A program made the position numbers and the translations under genes. Below, piece after piece: positions 8,935 through 17,237 of a DNA stretch of 59,349 bases; the first letter of the stretch is position 1; each line of letters opens with the position of its first letter. The notes under the pieces were generated by a model that saw nothing but the letters and a program-made list of their open reading frames with translations, was not told the origin of the DNA and ran no database searches. The DNA comes from Fibrobacterota bacterium (GTDB lineage: Bacteria > Fibrobacterota > Chitinivibrionia > Chitinivibrionales > Chitinispirillaceae). Location of the stretch: positions 242 to 59,590 of the forward strand of contig PLTF01000150.1 of assembly GCA_003164335.1 (NCBI GenBank), in the 5' to 3' direction.

Positions 8935-9936
8935 ATGCAAAAGGATAAACCAATGGAAAAGGTTGATCTTATTTATAAGCTAAATGGAGATTTTGAACAA
9001 GGTATTAATATATTTGAACTATCTCCAACGTTATTGTCGGTTGGTCAATTAATATCAGAAGCACATAAAACATTAATGCCGAATAGTGAGCCGATCGCAA
9101 TAAATGTAAAACCATTTAAAACTGGTTCTTTTGAAATAGAAATTATGATGTTTGCTCAATCAAATTTGCAGCAAGCACTAACATTGATTCATAGCCAAAC
9201 AGGAAAGGACATTTCGGAAGTTTTGCAGTATTTAGGTTTTATATCAGGGGCTTCAGTTATTGTGGTTGGTGCGCCAATATCTCTTTTTAAATTAATTAAA
9301 AAGTTGAAGGGCAAGCCCAGAAGTATTGAAAAGGCAAAGCCTGGCGAATATACATACATCGATAACTCTGGAAATAAAATATTGGTTCCAATTCAAACGC
9401 ATGCGCTTTTTCAGAATGTCCATATTCAGCAAACTATCTATAATGGCATTGCGAAGCCGCTTGAAAATAAGGAGACGAAAGAAATTGAATGCTATATTAA
9501 AAATGATGAAAGAACAAAAGAAACAATAGAAAAAGATATTATTGAACCAATAAGGGCTTATTCAACTGGTGAAATTCCCTCAGCCGAAGCAATTTCCGAA
9601 AATATCAATATTAGAAAACTGTGGGTTCATCCAAGACGCATCAGCGTTGAAGGAGAATCAAATTCTTGGTCTTTTAGAATTGCGGGTAGCGAAGAATTAT
9701 TAAGAGTTACAAATATTAAAGACGAAGGCTTCTTAAATAATATCAAATCAAACCGCTATCGATTAGCCCATTCTGATAAGCTTTATATCGAAATTCATGA
9801 AAAGCAAAAAATGCAAGGTAGCAAGGAATCGTTGCAGTGCGAAATTGAAAAGGTAATAGATTATGTCCGGTCTGATGAACAAATAAGCTTAGAATTTAAC
9901 GATTCAAAAAATCTTCCACCGAGTGAAAAACTTTAA
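8935..9936 (+). CDS. Conserved protein of unknown function inserted in the type I RM operon
   Basis: This 333-aa protein starts behind an AGGAGAG ribosome-binding site. The N-terminal half has ELSPTLLSVGQLISEAHKTL and FKTGSFEIEI, then one hydrophobic segment (about 100-122, YLGFISGASVIVVG) followed by a basic LIKKLKGK. The C-terminal part contains SVEGESNSWSFRIAGSEELL and FLNNIKSNRYRLAHSDKLYI. From memory, proteins with this pattern recur near phage and restriction genes without a known function; I assign none. The gene is strikingly AT-rich beside its GC-rich neighbours hsdR and hsdM, and is flanked by inverted CCCTTAGTAAGGG repeats. This suggests a later insertion between subunit genes. It could modulate or guard the restriction system. 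Confidence 0.75.
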   Translation: MQKDKPMEKVDLIYKLNGDFEQGINIFELSPTLLSVGQLISEAHKTLMPNSEPIAINVKPFKTGSFEIEIMMFAQSNLQQALTLIHSQTGKDISEVLQYLGFISGASVIVVGAPISLFKLIKKLKGKPRSIEKAKPGEYTYIDNSGNKILVPIQTHALFQNVHIQQTIYNGIAKPLENKETKEIECYIKNDERTKETIEKDIIEPIRAYSTGEIPSAEAISENINIRKLWVHPRRISVEGESNSWSFRIAGSEELLRVTNIKDEGFLNNIKSNRYRLAHSDKLYIEIHEKQKMQGSKESLQCEIEKVIDYVRSDEQISLEFNDSKNLPPSEKL

Positions 9937-9955
9937 GATGGTTAAGTATATAATA

Positions 9956-9989
9956 CCCCTTAGTAAGGGGGCGGCTAAGCCGGGGGATC
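9956..9989. repeat. REP-like palindromic repeat
   Basis: A CCCCTTAGTAAGGGG hairpin is followed by GCGGCTAAGCCGGGGGATC. Closely related units lie at 27253-27287 and, as a variant, at 55237-55272. It sits between the inserted gene and hsdM. Confidence 0.75.
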
Positions 9990-10006
9990 AAAGGAAAACA
10001 GACAAC

Positions 10007-11536
10007 ATGCAATCATCCAAAAAAGAAGCCCTTTCACCAACTGCACCAACAAACGGCTCCAACTTCTTTTCATCGGGCCTGCGTCAGAAGGTTGACCAGC
10101 TCATGAACATCCTGTACGCGGGTGGGGTGAACAACCCCATGGATTCCATCGAGCAGCTTTCGTACCTGCTATTCCTGCGGCTGCTCACCGAGAAAGACGA
10201 GGCCCTTTCGAGGATCGATAAAAAGTACACCCGGATATTTTCCGGCAAATGGGCCCGATTCGCCTGGGGAAACTTCGTGACGCTCACCGGCGACCATCTT
10301 TTCAATGTGGTACGCGATGCGATGGAAAGTTTCCACGAGCTTCCCGGCCTCTCCGAAACCGGCAAGCTGCTCTTCAACCGCGCAACGCTCAAGGTGTACG
10401 ACCGTCCGACCCTGCGCGCAATCGTGCAGGGCATTCACGAGCTCGACCTCGGCGCTCATGAAGGGCACGACGTCAAAGGCGATATGTACGAGTACCTTCT
10501 CAACCGGCTTGCGGCTTCGGGAACGAACGGGCAATTCCGCACCCCGCGCCACATCATCGGGCTGATAGTCGAGCTTGTCGACCCGAAGCCCGGCCAGCGC
10601 ATGGTCGACCCGGCGACCGGGACCGCAGGGTTTCATGTTGCTGCATTCATGCATATTCTGCGGCAACATACGAAGCCCGCCGATCTGAAGCGGGGTATCG
10701 TCGACGGCTCGCTCCTGAAGCCCGCGCAGTGGAAATTTCTCGAAGAGCAGACTTTTACCGGCTACGACAATGACGCCAACATGGTGAAAATCGCCATCCT
10801 GAACCTTTACCTGCACCAGCTGGAGAAGGCGTCCATCGCACATTTTAACCCGCTGACAACCGGCTACGGCGGATCTTATCCCGGAAAAACCTTCGATATT
10901 ATTCTGACCAACCCGCCGTTCGCCGGGAAGATCCAGGACGAGAGCATACTGTCGGACCTGAATTACAAGCTGAACACCCGCGCGACCGAGCTGCTCTTTC
11001 TCAAATGGTTTATCGACCACCTGGCACCCGACGGCCGCGCGGGAGTCATCGTTCCCAACGGCGTACTCTTCGGTTCCACGAATGCCGCCACCGGGCTGCG
11101 GGAGATGCTCCTGACCGACTGCGAGCTGCAGGCGGTGGTGAACCTGCCAAGCGGCGTATTCAAGCCCTATTCAGGCGTCGGCACCGCGGTTCTCATCTTC
11201 CAGAAAGGCAAGCCGACAAAGAGCGTCTGGTTCTACGACATGACGGCGGACGGCTTCAGCCTCGACGATAAGAGGACGCCGATCGAGTCCAACGATATTC
11301 CGGACATTCTCGCGAAATGGCCCGGACGGGAAGAGGGGCCGAACAGCTATTGCGTGCCGATTGAAAAGATTAAAGAAAATGACTGGAGCCTTGCGGCGGG
11401 GCGATATAAGCCGGTGACGAATGAGGCTGTGCACCATGATAAGCCGGGGGAGATACTGGCGGAGGTGATGAAGATTGAGGGTGAGATTATTAAACGGGGG
11501 AATGAGTTGATGAAGAAGATAGGCGGGAAGAGATGA
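10007..11536 (+). CDS. hsdM: Type I restriction-modification DNA methyltransferase (HsdM)
   Basis: This adenine N6-methyltransferase subunit forms the core methylase with HsdS. I place the start at 10007 behind AAGGAAA, because upstream codons run through a REP-like repeat; this gives 509 residues, normal for the family. An N-terminal helical domain (LRQKVDQLMNILYAGG, LLFLRLL) precedes the SAM motif DPATGTAGFHV (about 200-210) and catalytic NPPF (about 302-305). The stretch RTPRHIIGLIVELVDP is also typical. It overlaps hsdS by 4 bp (ATGA), so the subunits are probably made together. Confidence 0.93.
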   Translation: MQSSKKEALSPTAPTNGSNFFSSGLRQKVDQLMNILYAGGVNNPMDSIEQLSYLLFLRLLTEKDEALSRIDKKYTRIFSGKWARFAWGNFVTLTGDHLFNVVRDAMESFHELPGLSETGKLLFNRATLKVYDRPTLRAIVQGIHELDLGAHEGHDVKGDMYEYLLNRLAASGTNGQFRTPRHIIGLIVELVDPKPGQRMVDPATGTAGFHVAAFMHILRQHTKPADLKRGIVDGSLLKPAQWKFLEEQTFTGYDNDANMVKIAILNLYLHQLEKASIAHFNPLTTGYGGSYPGKTFDIILTNPPFAGKIQDESILSDLNYKLNTRATELLFLKWFIDHLAPDGRAGVIVPNGVLFGSTNAATGLREMLLTDCELQAVVNLPSGVFKPYSGVGTAVLIFQKGKPTKSVWFYDMTADGFSLDDKRTPIESNDIPDILAKWPGREEGPNSYCVPIEKIKENDWSLAAGRYKPVTNEAVHHDKPGEILAEVMKIEGEIIKRGNELMKKIGGKR

Positions 11537-12708
11537 GGAAGTGGCCTGAAGTTTCTTTAGGAAATCATGTTGATTTTATTGGAGGCGGAACGCCGAGCCG
11601 TGATCGACCCGATTATTGGGGTGGCAATATCCCTTGGGCATCGGTTAAGGATTTGCGAAATATTTATATCGATGATACCATTGAAAGCATAACTGATGCT
11701 GGTCTTAAAAATTCCGCCGCTAATTTTATCCCTGAAAACACGGTGATTATTGCTTCGAGAGTTGGATTAGGAAAAGTCGCAATTAATCGAATTCCAATTG
11801 CTATTAATCAAGACTTAAAAGCCTTAAAGCCACGGGGGAAGGATTTGCTGCCCCGGTTTTTACTTTTCTTCTTTATGACTCAAGCAGGCGAATTGGAAAA
11901 AGCAGGAGTTGGAGCTACAGTAAAAGGTCTCACAATCGCGGATTACCAACGATTGAAACTGCATCTTCCCCCTCTCCCCGAGCAGCAGCGCATTGTCAAA
12001 CTTCTCGACGAAGCGGACGAGTTGCGCAAGCTGCGGGAGCAGGCGGACAAGCGAAGCGCGGACCTTATTCCGGCGCTGTTTGAGGAGATGTTCGGGGACC
12101 CAGCGAAAAATCCGAAGGGATGGCCTATCAAGAATACAGGTGAGCTTATGTCGGAATGTGATTATGGTACAAGTCAAAAAGCCAATGAAGAAGGAAAAGG
12201 AATTTGCGTTTTAAGAATGGGAAATGTAACTATAGATGGTCAATTAGACCTTGCCAGTTTAAAAACAGTCGAATTATCCCCATCGGACCTAAATAAGCAG
12301 CTATTAAAAGATGGCGATGTTTTATTTAACAGGACAAATAGTCGTGATTTGGTTGGGAAAACCGGAATGTGGGACGGGCGTTTTGAGGCAGTAGCAGCCT
12401 CCTATTTTATCAGATTGCGGTTTCGAGCCGATAACGAACATCCTCAGCATTTCACAACATTTATGAACTTGCCTTTTATGAAACAAAGGTTAGCTGAAAT
12501 CGCCCGCGGTGCTGTTGGTCAGGCCAATATAAATTCAAAGGAGCTTAAATCAATTCCGATGCCGGTACCGCCAATTAGCCTTCAACAAAAATTCGCCGCC
12601 CGCGTCTCCGAACTCCGCGACCTCGAATCCGCCCAATCCGCTTCCCGGAAAAATCTCGACGCGCTCTTTCAATCCATGCTTCACCGGGCATTCGAGGGGG
12701 AGCTGTGA
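11533..12708 (+). CDS. hsdS: Type I restriction specificity subunit (HsdS)
   Basis: This 391-aa protein has two target-recognition domains, each followed by a conserved helical spacer. TRD1 spans about 1-145 and ends in LPPLPEQQRIVKLLDEADELRK. TRD2 spans about 195-350 and ends in PPISLQQKFAARVSELRDLE. The TRDs are visibly more AT-rich than the spacers, as expected when TRDs are exchanged by recombination. It sets the bipartite recognition sequence of the complex. I saw no inverted second hsdS copy that would allow phase variation. The gene overlaps hsdM by 4 bp. Its target sequence cannot be read from this alone. Confidence 0.93.
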   Translation: MRKWPEVSLGNHVDFIGGGTPSRDRPDYWGGNIPWASVKDLRNIYIDDTIESITDAGLKNSAANFIPENTVIIASRVGLGKVAINRIPIAINQDLKALKPRGKDLLPRFLLFFFMTQAGELEKAGVGATVKGLTIADYQRLKLHLPPLPEQQRIVKLLDEADELRKLREQADKRSADLIPALFEEMFGDPAKNPKGWPIKNTGELMSECDYGTSQKANEEGKGICVLRMGNVTIDGQLDLASLKTVELSPSDLNKQLLKDGDVLFNRTNSRDLVGKTGMWDGRFEAVAASYFIRLRFRADNEHPQHFTTFMNLPFMKQRLAEIARGAVGQANINSKELKSIPMPVPPISLQQKFAARVSELRDLESAQSASRKNLDALFQSMLHRAFEGEL

Positions 12709-12787
12709 AAGGAACGATTTTTGCTTCCTCATAATAGTATATTATGGTATGATACCCTTATACCTCCCCGACGGCGGAAGTACTTAT

Positions 12788-13375
12788 ATGCTTAATTTCA
12801 ATGTTCATAAAGCAATTGAAGTCATCCTCTATTTCGCGGAAAAAGAAAAAATCGTTAATAGGATGGATATTGACCTCATAAAAATTCACAAGTATTGCTA
12901 TTATGCCGAAAAAGAGCATCTGATACGATATCTGAAGCCGATTTTCGGCGATACCTACTGCGCATTGCCTGAAGGGCCAGTCCCTTCAATGGTATATGAT
13001 ATTCTTAAATGGTGCCGAGGGGACCGAAATGAATTCATAGCCGGCGCTCTCAGAGCATCCGGAATAGCTGGCGGCATCCCGCTGAAAGTTTATAATGGGT
13101 ATTTTGTGGCTCCTCTGCGCGCTCCGCAAATAGGCAGGTTTTCAAAATCCGAGCTCTTGATAATGGAGGAAGTTTTCGATAAGTACCATGCGATCCCTTC
13201 GAAGGAGCTGAGTGCTCAATCGCATGAAGAAGCGGCATGGAAAACCGCCTATTCTGAAAATCGGAATGAAATGCAGTTTTCGGAAATAATCGGCAACCCT
13301 GAAGCATGGGAGTATATCAGCAATCATCAGGAAGAAATGCAGGTATTCCGTGCCGCTTTTCAACTTCAGTCATAG
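12788..13375 (+). CDS. Panacea (DUF4065/SocA-like) domain protein, probable antitoxin
   Basis: This 195-aa protein starts at 12788, where GGAAG precedes the ATG by about 8 bases; an upstream ATG at 12749 has no ribosome-binding site. The pattern KAIEVILYFAEKE..., IDLIKIHKYCYYAEKEHL, FGDTYCALPEGPVPSMVYDIL and FSKSELLIMEEVFDKY fits Panacea-domain proteins such as SocA. Proteins of this family commonly neutralise a cognate toxin encoded next door. The following gene overlaps it by 26 bp, a usual toxin-antitoxin layout. The pair sits directly downstream of hsdS within the element. Confidence 0.75.
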   Translation: MLNFNVHKAIEVILYFAEKEKIVNRMDIDLIKIHKYCYYAEKEHLIRYLKPIFGDTYCALPEGPVPSMVYDILKWCRGDRNEFIAGALRASGIAGGIPLKVYNGYFVAPLRAPQIGRFSKSELLIMEEVFDKYHAIPSKELSAQSHEEAAWKTAYSENRNEMQFSEIIGNPEAWEYISNHQEEMQVFRAAFQLQS

Positions 13376-13823
13376 CCTTAACATCCCAACTCTTTCAATT
13401 ATTTTTGAACAAAATTTCGTTCAAGGTTCTGTCTGTCGTAAGGAAATAGTTTTCCCGCAGACAGGAGAAAAAAGAGTCAAATATTTTGTGGTGATGAATG
13501 CCGACCCGAGCGAAGCACAGATTCTCTCGGTCGTTGCGCAATCCAATCCGACCTACGCTCTCAACCATCCTCTTCTCAAGACGCACCTTGTTTCCGCCGA
13601 CCACTCGAACAGCGATGGCATTTTCCGCAAGCCGGGATACATCGATTGTACAGAAATCATACCCCTTGAACGGGAAAAAATCCTATCTGATTTTATCAAC
13701 GATTCTTCCATCCTGATCGGCAGGCTCCCGGATCCATTGCTGCAAGAGCTGCTCCGTGTAATAATCGGCTCGCAAATAATTGAACTAGAATATCAGGAAC
13801 GTATTTTTAAGGCTGGGAAGTAA
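13350..13823 (+). CDS. Probable toxin partner of the Panacea protein
   Basis: This 157-aa protein overlaps the Panacea gene by 26 bp. Its N-terminal half looks beta-rich (KRVKYFVVMNADPSEAQILS), and it continues with HPLLKTHLVSADHS, RKPGYIDCTEIIPLEREKI and a helical C-terminus. The order, with a short barrel, a mid-protein substrate loop and terminal helices, is loosely like PemK/MazF-type toxins, but I cannot identify catalytic residues. The toxin role is inferred from gene pairing. If the overlap is used, the antitoxin is made first, as expected for a type II module. Confidence 0.5.
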   Translation: MPLFNFSHSLNIPTLSIIFEQNFVQGSVCRKEIVFPQTGEKRVKYFVVMNADPSEAQILSVVAQSNPTYALNHPLLKTHLVSADHSNSDGIFRKPGYIDCTEIIPLEREKILSDFINDSSILIGRLPDPLLQELLRVIIGSQIIELEYQERIFKAGK

Positions 13824-13971
13824 CGGCTTCTTTGAATCCGCCCATTCCGCGAGCCGCAAAAACTCGACGCTCAAGGAAAAAAGCGGCAAGGCGAGTGCTG
13901 TTTTAGCCTTCGCTAAGCTCTTGAATATTGCTGAAGGAAGGCCGATATTGTAGTTCGCGGATATCGATTTA

Positions 13972-14041
13972 TTGAGGGCTTATGTATCGTATTTTATGTT
14001 TTACGATACCATAACTGGGTTATGTATATTCTACGATACAT
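13972..14041 (+). promoter_or_regulatory. Candidate promoter with paired palindromic operators
   Basis: TTGAGG at 13972-13977 and TATGTT at 13995-14000 are 17 bp apart. GTATCGTA at 13984-13991 and TACGATAC at 14002-14009 form an inverted repeat over the spacer and start region. A second pair, ATGTAT at 14022 and ATACAT ending at 14041, follows. The nearest annotated start downstream is 700 bp away, so the transcript would enter the repeat array. Confidence 0.5.
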
Positions 14042-14136
14042 TAGAGGCGAGGCGCCGAGGAATCGAATGGCATGGGTTTTTCGAGCTTGTAAGCAGCCGT
14101 TTCGATTAAAAAGGTACTGTCCAGACCCTGTATAGA

Positions 14137-14715
14137 AGAGGGTGAAACCTTACCCCGCCTTCGACCTCCGCAAAATTTTAAAAAATGGGACAAAAAACGA
14201 AAAACTCCTTATTGATTGCTCTTTGAGAAAATGGGTCCTGCCTGGGGTCACAGCCTATGAGGGTGCACCGCAACCCCGTGGTCTGGCTCCACAAAAATCA
14301 AAAATATGAAATCCAAAATCCAAAACTCAGCCGGGCTATAAGATGCCATCGCATTTTGACCGACACTATGAGAGTGCATCGGCACCCCGGTGATTCCGTG
14401 TACAAAACCCAAAAAAACGGGACCCAAAACCCCAAACCCTGGCGGCGCTTAGATACTGCGACCATCTGGGGCGGATGAGGGTACGCTATACCCCGTGCTC
14501 TCGGCCCGCAAAATGGAAAAATATGGCACCAAAAATCAAAAAGTTCGAATAGCTGGTTGCCTGCTAAAAAATACTGTTCGCTTCACAAAGTAATGAGGGT
14601 ACATTCGAACGTCAAATTCTCGCTCCGGAAAAGATAAAAAAATGAAACCGAAAACCGAATAGCCGAAAAAGAAGGGATCCCTACGGCCGCCAGATAAGTG
14701 GGAACCGGCCAAACT
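14137..14715 (+). repeat. Array of five degenerate ~110-bp tandem repeats
   Basis: Units begin near 14137, 14257, 14368, 14475 and 14593 (spacing 120, 111, 107, 118). The last four open with ATGAGRGTRC. All continue with a GC-rich stretch followed by A-rich CAAAA tracts. The first four carry a small hairpin whose arms differ but still pair: GGGT/ACCC, GGGTGC/GCAACCC, GTGC/GCAC, GGGTA/TACCC. The ATG opens short frames with similar peptides (MRVHRNP, MRVHRHP, MRVRYTP, MRVHSNV). Whether the product is RNA or micropeptide is open. Confidence 0.65.
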
Positions 14716-14769
14716 TGCAAAATAAAGGCCGGCAGACTTTGGAACATATTTTTGAGGCAAGTAAATTTA

Positions 14770-16173
14770 ATGGATGAAAACAACCCCGATACCAATCCGC
14801 TCAATTTCCTTTCGGCGGAAGAAATAATTTTGTTCTGGAGAAATACTGATCCGGAGCAATGGAAATACTATACCGGAATTCTTAGAGAGCAAAACTGTTT
14901 CAACCCCTTGATTGCTGCTTATATCAAACGTATGGGAGGAATAGACAGATATACCCTTATCGGCCTGAATTCCACCTATTTTTGCAGACTGCATTTTATC
15001 CGGAAAGGTGTTTTGAAGAAAGAGCCAGGGAGGGCCCTTCACGCCTTAGCCCCCCTGTGGAAGGCATTCCAGAAAGAAAGTATTTCTTTCCTGGATTTTA
15101 TGGAGTTTAAAGGAATTTTTTCAGAATGCCGATGGATTTTGCGAACGGCGCCGGACAGTGAGCCTATCCACGATGTCATTTTTAACGGCGACCATTTTGA
15201 CGGATGGACGGAATTTATCCAACCGGGAAACGCCCCGAAAGATGCTCTCATAGAAATTTTCGGCGACATTATAAACATAAAAACCGAAGAAATGGGAGCA
15301 CTTGGATTTAAAAACCCCCTGGCGCAGATCATTCAGAATAAAATCGAACCGGATACCTTTGCCAATGCAATGAATAAGAGGTTTTTAGCGCTATTCTGGT
15401 CGCAAAAAGTTGCACAAAGAACAAATGCCCTCGTGCCAGGAAGCGATTCAAGGCAAGATCCTATGGCAGGTGAACAAGAAATAGGCACAGGTGATACCTT
15501 CCTTGAGGCTTCGAGGAAAGCCGGTAGTATTTATAGCGAAAGCGAAACAAAAATAATCATTGCAGGTATAGACGCCATGACAAGCAATCTGCTTGGAGGG
15601 CAAAGAAAAGAGCTCATATATCAAGGAAATTTGACTCTTCCGCAGCAGCGAAGAGATTTAACAAAACAAGATATTCGCGAAATAATACGAGAAGAGCTAA
15701 ATAATACGCCACAAATGAGCAAAGAAATTGAAGCGTCTATCCATGAAAAATCCGAATTGCTGGAAGCTATGCCTCTGAGCAAAAAAAAGCGCTCAAAGCC
15801 TCCTCATAGACAAGAAGCAGACCATGGCATTACCTGGATCAAGAATCACGAAGCGTCAGATAGAAATAAATACTACCATGCTGATATACCTGAGATTGTT
15901 TTCGCGATGGGAAAAAAAGGACTTGAGGAATTTTATGAGCCATATAAAAATGCAAGGTCAGAATCGGCTAAAAAAATGGCCTTTCTAAGGCAATACCGGG
16001 CAGCAAAATATAATGGCTTTATCATGAGCTATTATAGGCCAGACAAGCAAAGAATCGAAGGGTACGTTATCGTGAAAAAACCGATTGAGGAAAGGTTAAA
16101 GCCAATTGCAGATAGCATTATTCAAACGATTGATGAGCAACGCAAAGCCAGCAGCGCATCTAATAGCAGGTAA
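14770..16173 (+). CDS. Unrecognised 467-aa protein downstream of the repeat array
   Basis: The start at 14770 (MDENNPD) follows TGAGG at a loose distance; an in-frame ATG 72 bp upstream lies in repeat-like sequence and is less likely. I do not recognise a family. The N-terminal 230 residues look globular (FWRNTDPEQWKYYTGIL, RYTLIGLNSTYFCRLHFIRKG). A polar, low-complexity middle with LTKQDIREIIREEL and a basic KKKRSKPPHR follows. The C-terminal 120 residues hold HGITWIKNHE, PEIVFAMGKKGLEEFYEPYK and KPIADSIIQTIDEQR. It lies between the toxin-antitoxin pair and the replication module. Position suggests a cargo or defence gene linked to the repeats, but that is inference. Confidence 0.7.
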   Translation: MDENNPDTNPLNFLSAEEIILFWRNTDPEQWKYYTGILREQNCFNPLIAAYIKRMGGIDRYTLIGLNSTYFCRLHFIRKGVLKKEPGRALHALAPLWKAFQKESISFLDFMEFKGIFSECRWILRTAPDSEPIHDVIFNGDHFDGWTEFIQPGNAPKDALIEIFGDIINIKTEEMGALGFKNPLAQIIQNKIEPDTFANAMNKRFLALFWSQKVAQRTNALVPGSDSRQDPMAGEQEIGTGDTFLEASRKAGSIYSESETKIIIAGIDAMTSNLLGGQRKELIYQGNLTLPQQRRDLTKQDIREIIREELNNTPQMSKEIEASIHEKSELLEAMPLSKKKRSKPPHRQEADHGITWIKNHEASDRNKYYHADIPEIVFAMGKKGLEEFYEPYKNARSESAKKMAFLRQYRAAKYNGFIMSYYRPDKQRIEGYVIVKKPIEERLKPIADSIIQTIDEQRKASSASNSR

Positions 16174-16238
16174 AAATCCTCGTAAGAATCTACATTTCCT
16201 CGCTTCACAATGCAATGACCGAAATCGAACCATAGTCA

Positions 16239-16278
16239 TAACAGGTTGTAACAAGTTATAACGGATTATAACAGAAAT
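16239..16278. repeat. Four tandem 10-bp repeats, candidate origin iterons or operator
   Basis: TAACAGGTTG, TAACAAGTTA, TAACGGATTA and TAACAGAAAT follow one another without gaps. One repeat per helical turn places all copies on the same DNA face. They lie upstream of the HTH, terminase-like and primase genes, so they could be a replication origin for the primase-helicase or a binding array for the HTH protein. Confidence 0.6.
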
Positions 16279-16383
16279 GGCCGCATAATCCCTTTTGTCG
16301 CCATTTATTGTTGCATTGCAGCATATATTTTGCCAATGTCAACATTTGGGAAGCAGAATAAAAACAAGAAGGAGAAAAACACT

Positions 16384-16578
16384 ATGCCCTGCATTCGGCA
16401 TGACCTGAAAGACCAATTGAAAAAATGCAGCAAAACCATGGCGGACCTTTCCCGGGAAACGGGGATCCAGTATCGCCGTCTCGCCGGCGCAATCATGGGA
16501 TATTGGTATTTACGACCCGAAGAGGAAAAACAGATCAACAATACCATTCTGGCCTGGAATAATGACGCGAACGGGTAG
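16384..16578 (+). CDS. Small Cro/CI-type HTH protein
   Basis: This 64-aa protein has the pattern LKDQLKKCSKTMADLSRETGIQYRRLAGAI, which fits a Cro/CI-like helix-turn-helix. I chose the ATG at 16384 because AGGAG sits about 10 bases upstream; a frame upstream begins at 16330 without one. It is the first gene after the decamer array and faces the replication genes, so it is a good candidate for the switch that controls them. The short length matches phage Cro-like regulators. Confidence 0.65.
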   Translation: MPCIRHDLKDQLKKCSKTMADLSRETGIQYRRLAGAIMGYWYLRPEEEKQINNTILAWNNDANG

Positions 16579-16670
16579 GTTCTTTCCCAGATAAATCCAG
16601 TGAGGGTCCCCGATTAGGGCCCCCGCGCGCAATTTTTTTTGAAAAATAAAATGTAGTCAAAGTATCCATT

Positions 16671-17237
16671 ATGACTGAAAAACCAACCAGAGTCGGAATA
16701 TCATTCATCGCCCGCTTTTTCGGGGTCCACCGGAAAACCGTTTACCGCGTTCTCAATTTATCCCCTGAGCTGCAAGCATTGGGTCCGCGGCATTTTACCT
16801 GGCCCGCTGCAGAAGCGGCTTTCATGTCGCATTTGCGCAACCTCACCAGGGCAGACGTCGGGCACTCAGATAACCCCTCGCAGAAATTTGCCTGCCCGCA
16901 TGTTTCAAATTTTTTCAAAGAGCGAGCCATGCGGGAAAAATGGTGCGCGGAAATGGCAAGGTTAAATTATTTGGTAAGGGCCGGCAAATTGATTGAAGTT
17001 GAAACTGTCGCCCGGGAGATGGAAGAATTGGCTATAAACTTACGAAACGCATTACTCCTCATCCCGGATCGTTGCGCGCCGATCCTGATCGGCTTATCCG
17101 TTGAAAAAATACGCCAAATAATTGAGGAAGAGATCATTCAAGCTCTTGAAAATTTTGGGATTATCATCAATGATAAAAAGGCCGAAAAATCGCGAGCTGC
17201 CTTGCCAGGCGATAGCGACAGGGGGTCAGTTACATGA
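16671..17237 (+). CDS. Nu1-like small terminase subunit or related HTH packaging protein
   Basis: This 188-aa protein begins with a winged-HTH-like segment (ISFIARFFGVHRKTVYRVL, about 10-28). It then has a long helical region, KEWCAEMARLN-like followed by LIEVETVAREMEELAINLRNALLLIPDRCAPILIG (about 110-145) and an acidic IRQIIEEEIIQALE. This order is typical of phage DNA-packaging protein Nu1/DUF1441 relatives, which recognise packaging sites. No large terminase subunit is in the window. A lone small terminase beside a primase and integrase is characteristic of phage satellites that redirect helper packaging. It overlaps the primase gene by 4 bp. A purely regulatory HTH role is the main alternative. 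Confidence 0.6.
   Translation: MTEKPTRVGISFIARFFGVHRKTVYRVLNLSPELQALGPRHFTWPAAEAAFMSHLRNLTRADVGHSDNPSQKFACPHVSNFFKERAMREKWCAEMARLNYLVRAGKLIEVETVAREMEELAINLRNALLLIPDRCAPILIGLSVEKIRQIIEEEIIQALENFGIIINDKKAEKSRAALPGDSDRGSVT

Noticed and set aside
11533-12708. Phase-variable hsdS with inverted copies
   Set aside because: Only one hsdS is present and no inverted partial copy or dedicated recombinase lies nearby.
14137-14715. CRISPR array
   Set aside because: Repeat units are degenerate, about 110 bp long and lack identical short repeats with unique spacers; no cas genes are present.
14137-15000. Type III toxin-antitoxin system (RNA repeats plus ToxN-like toxin)
   Set aside because: The repeats are about three times longer than known antitoxin RNAs and the downstream protein is far larger than ToxN and unlike it.
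16671-17237. Ordinary plasmid-type replication initiator
   Set aside because: The helical region with LIPDRCAP and the acidic end fits small terminases better than initiators, and a full prim-pol/helicase is encoded next door.
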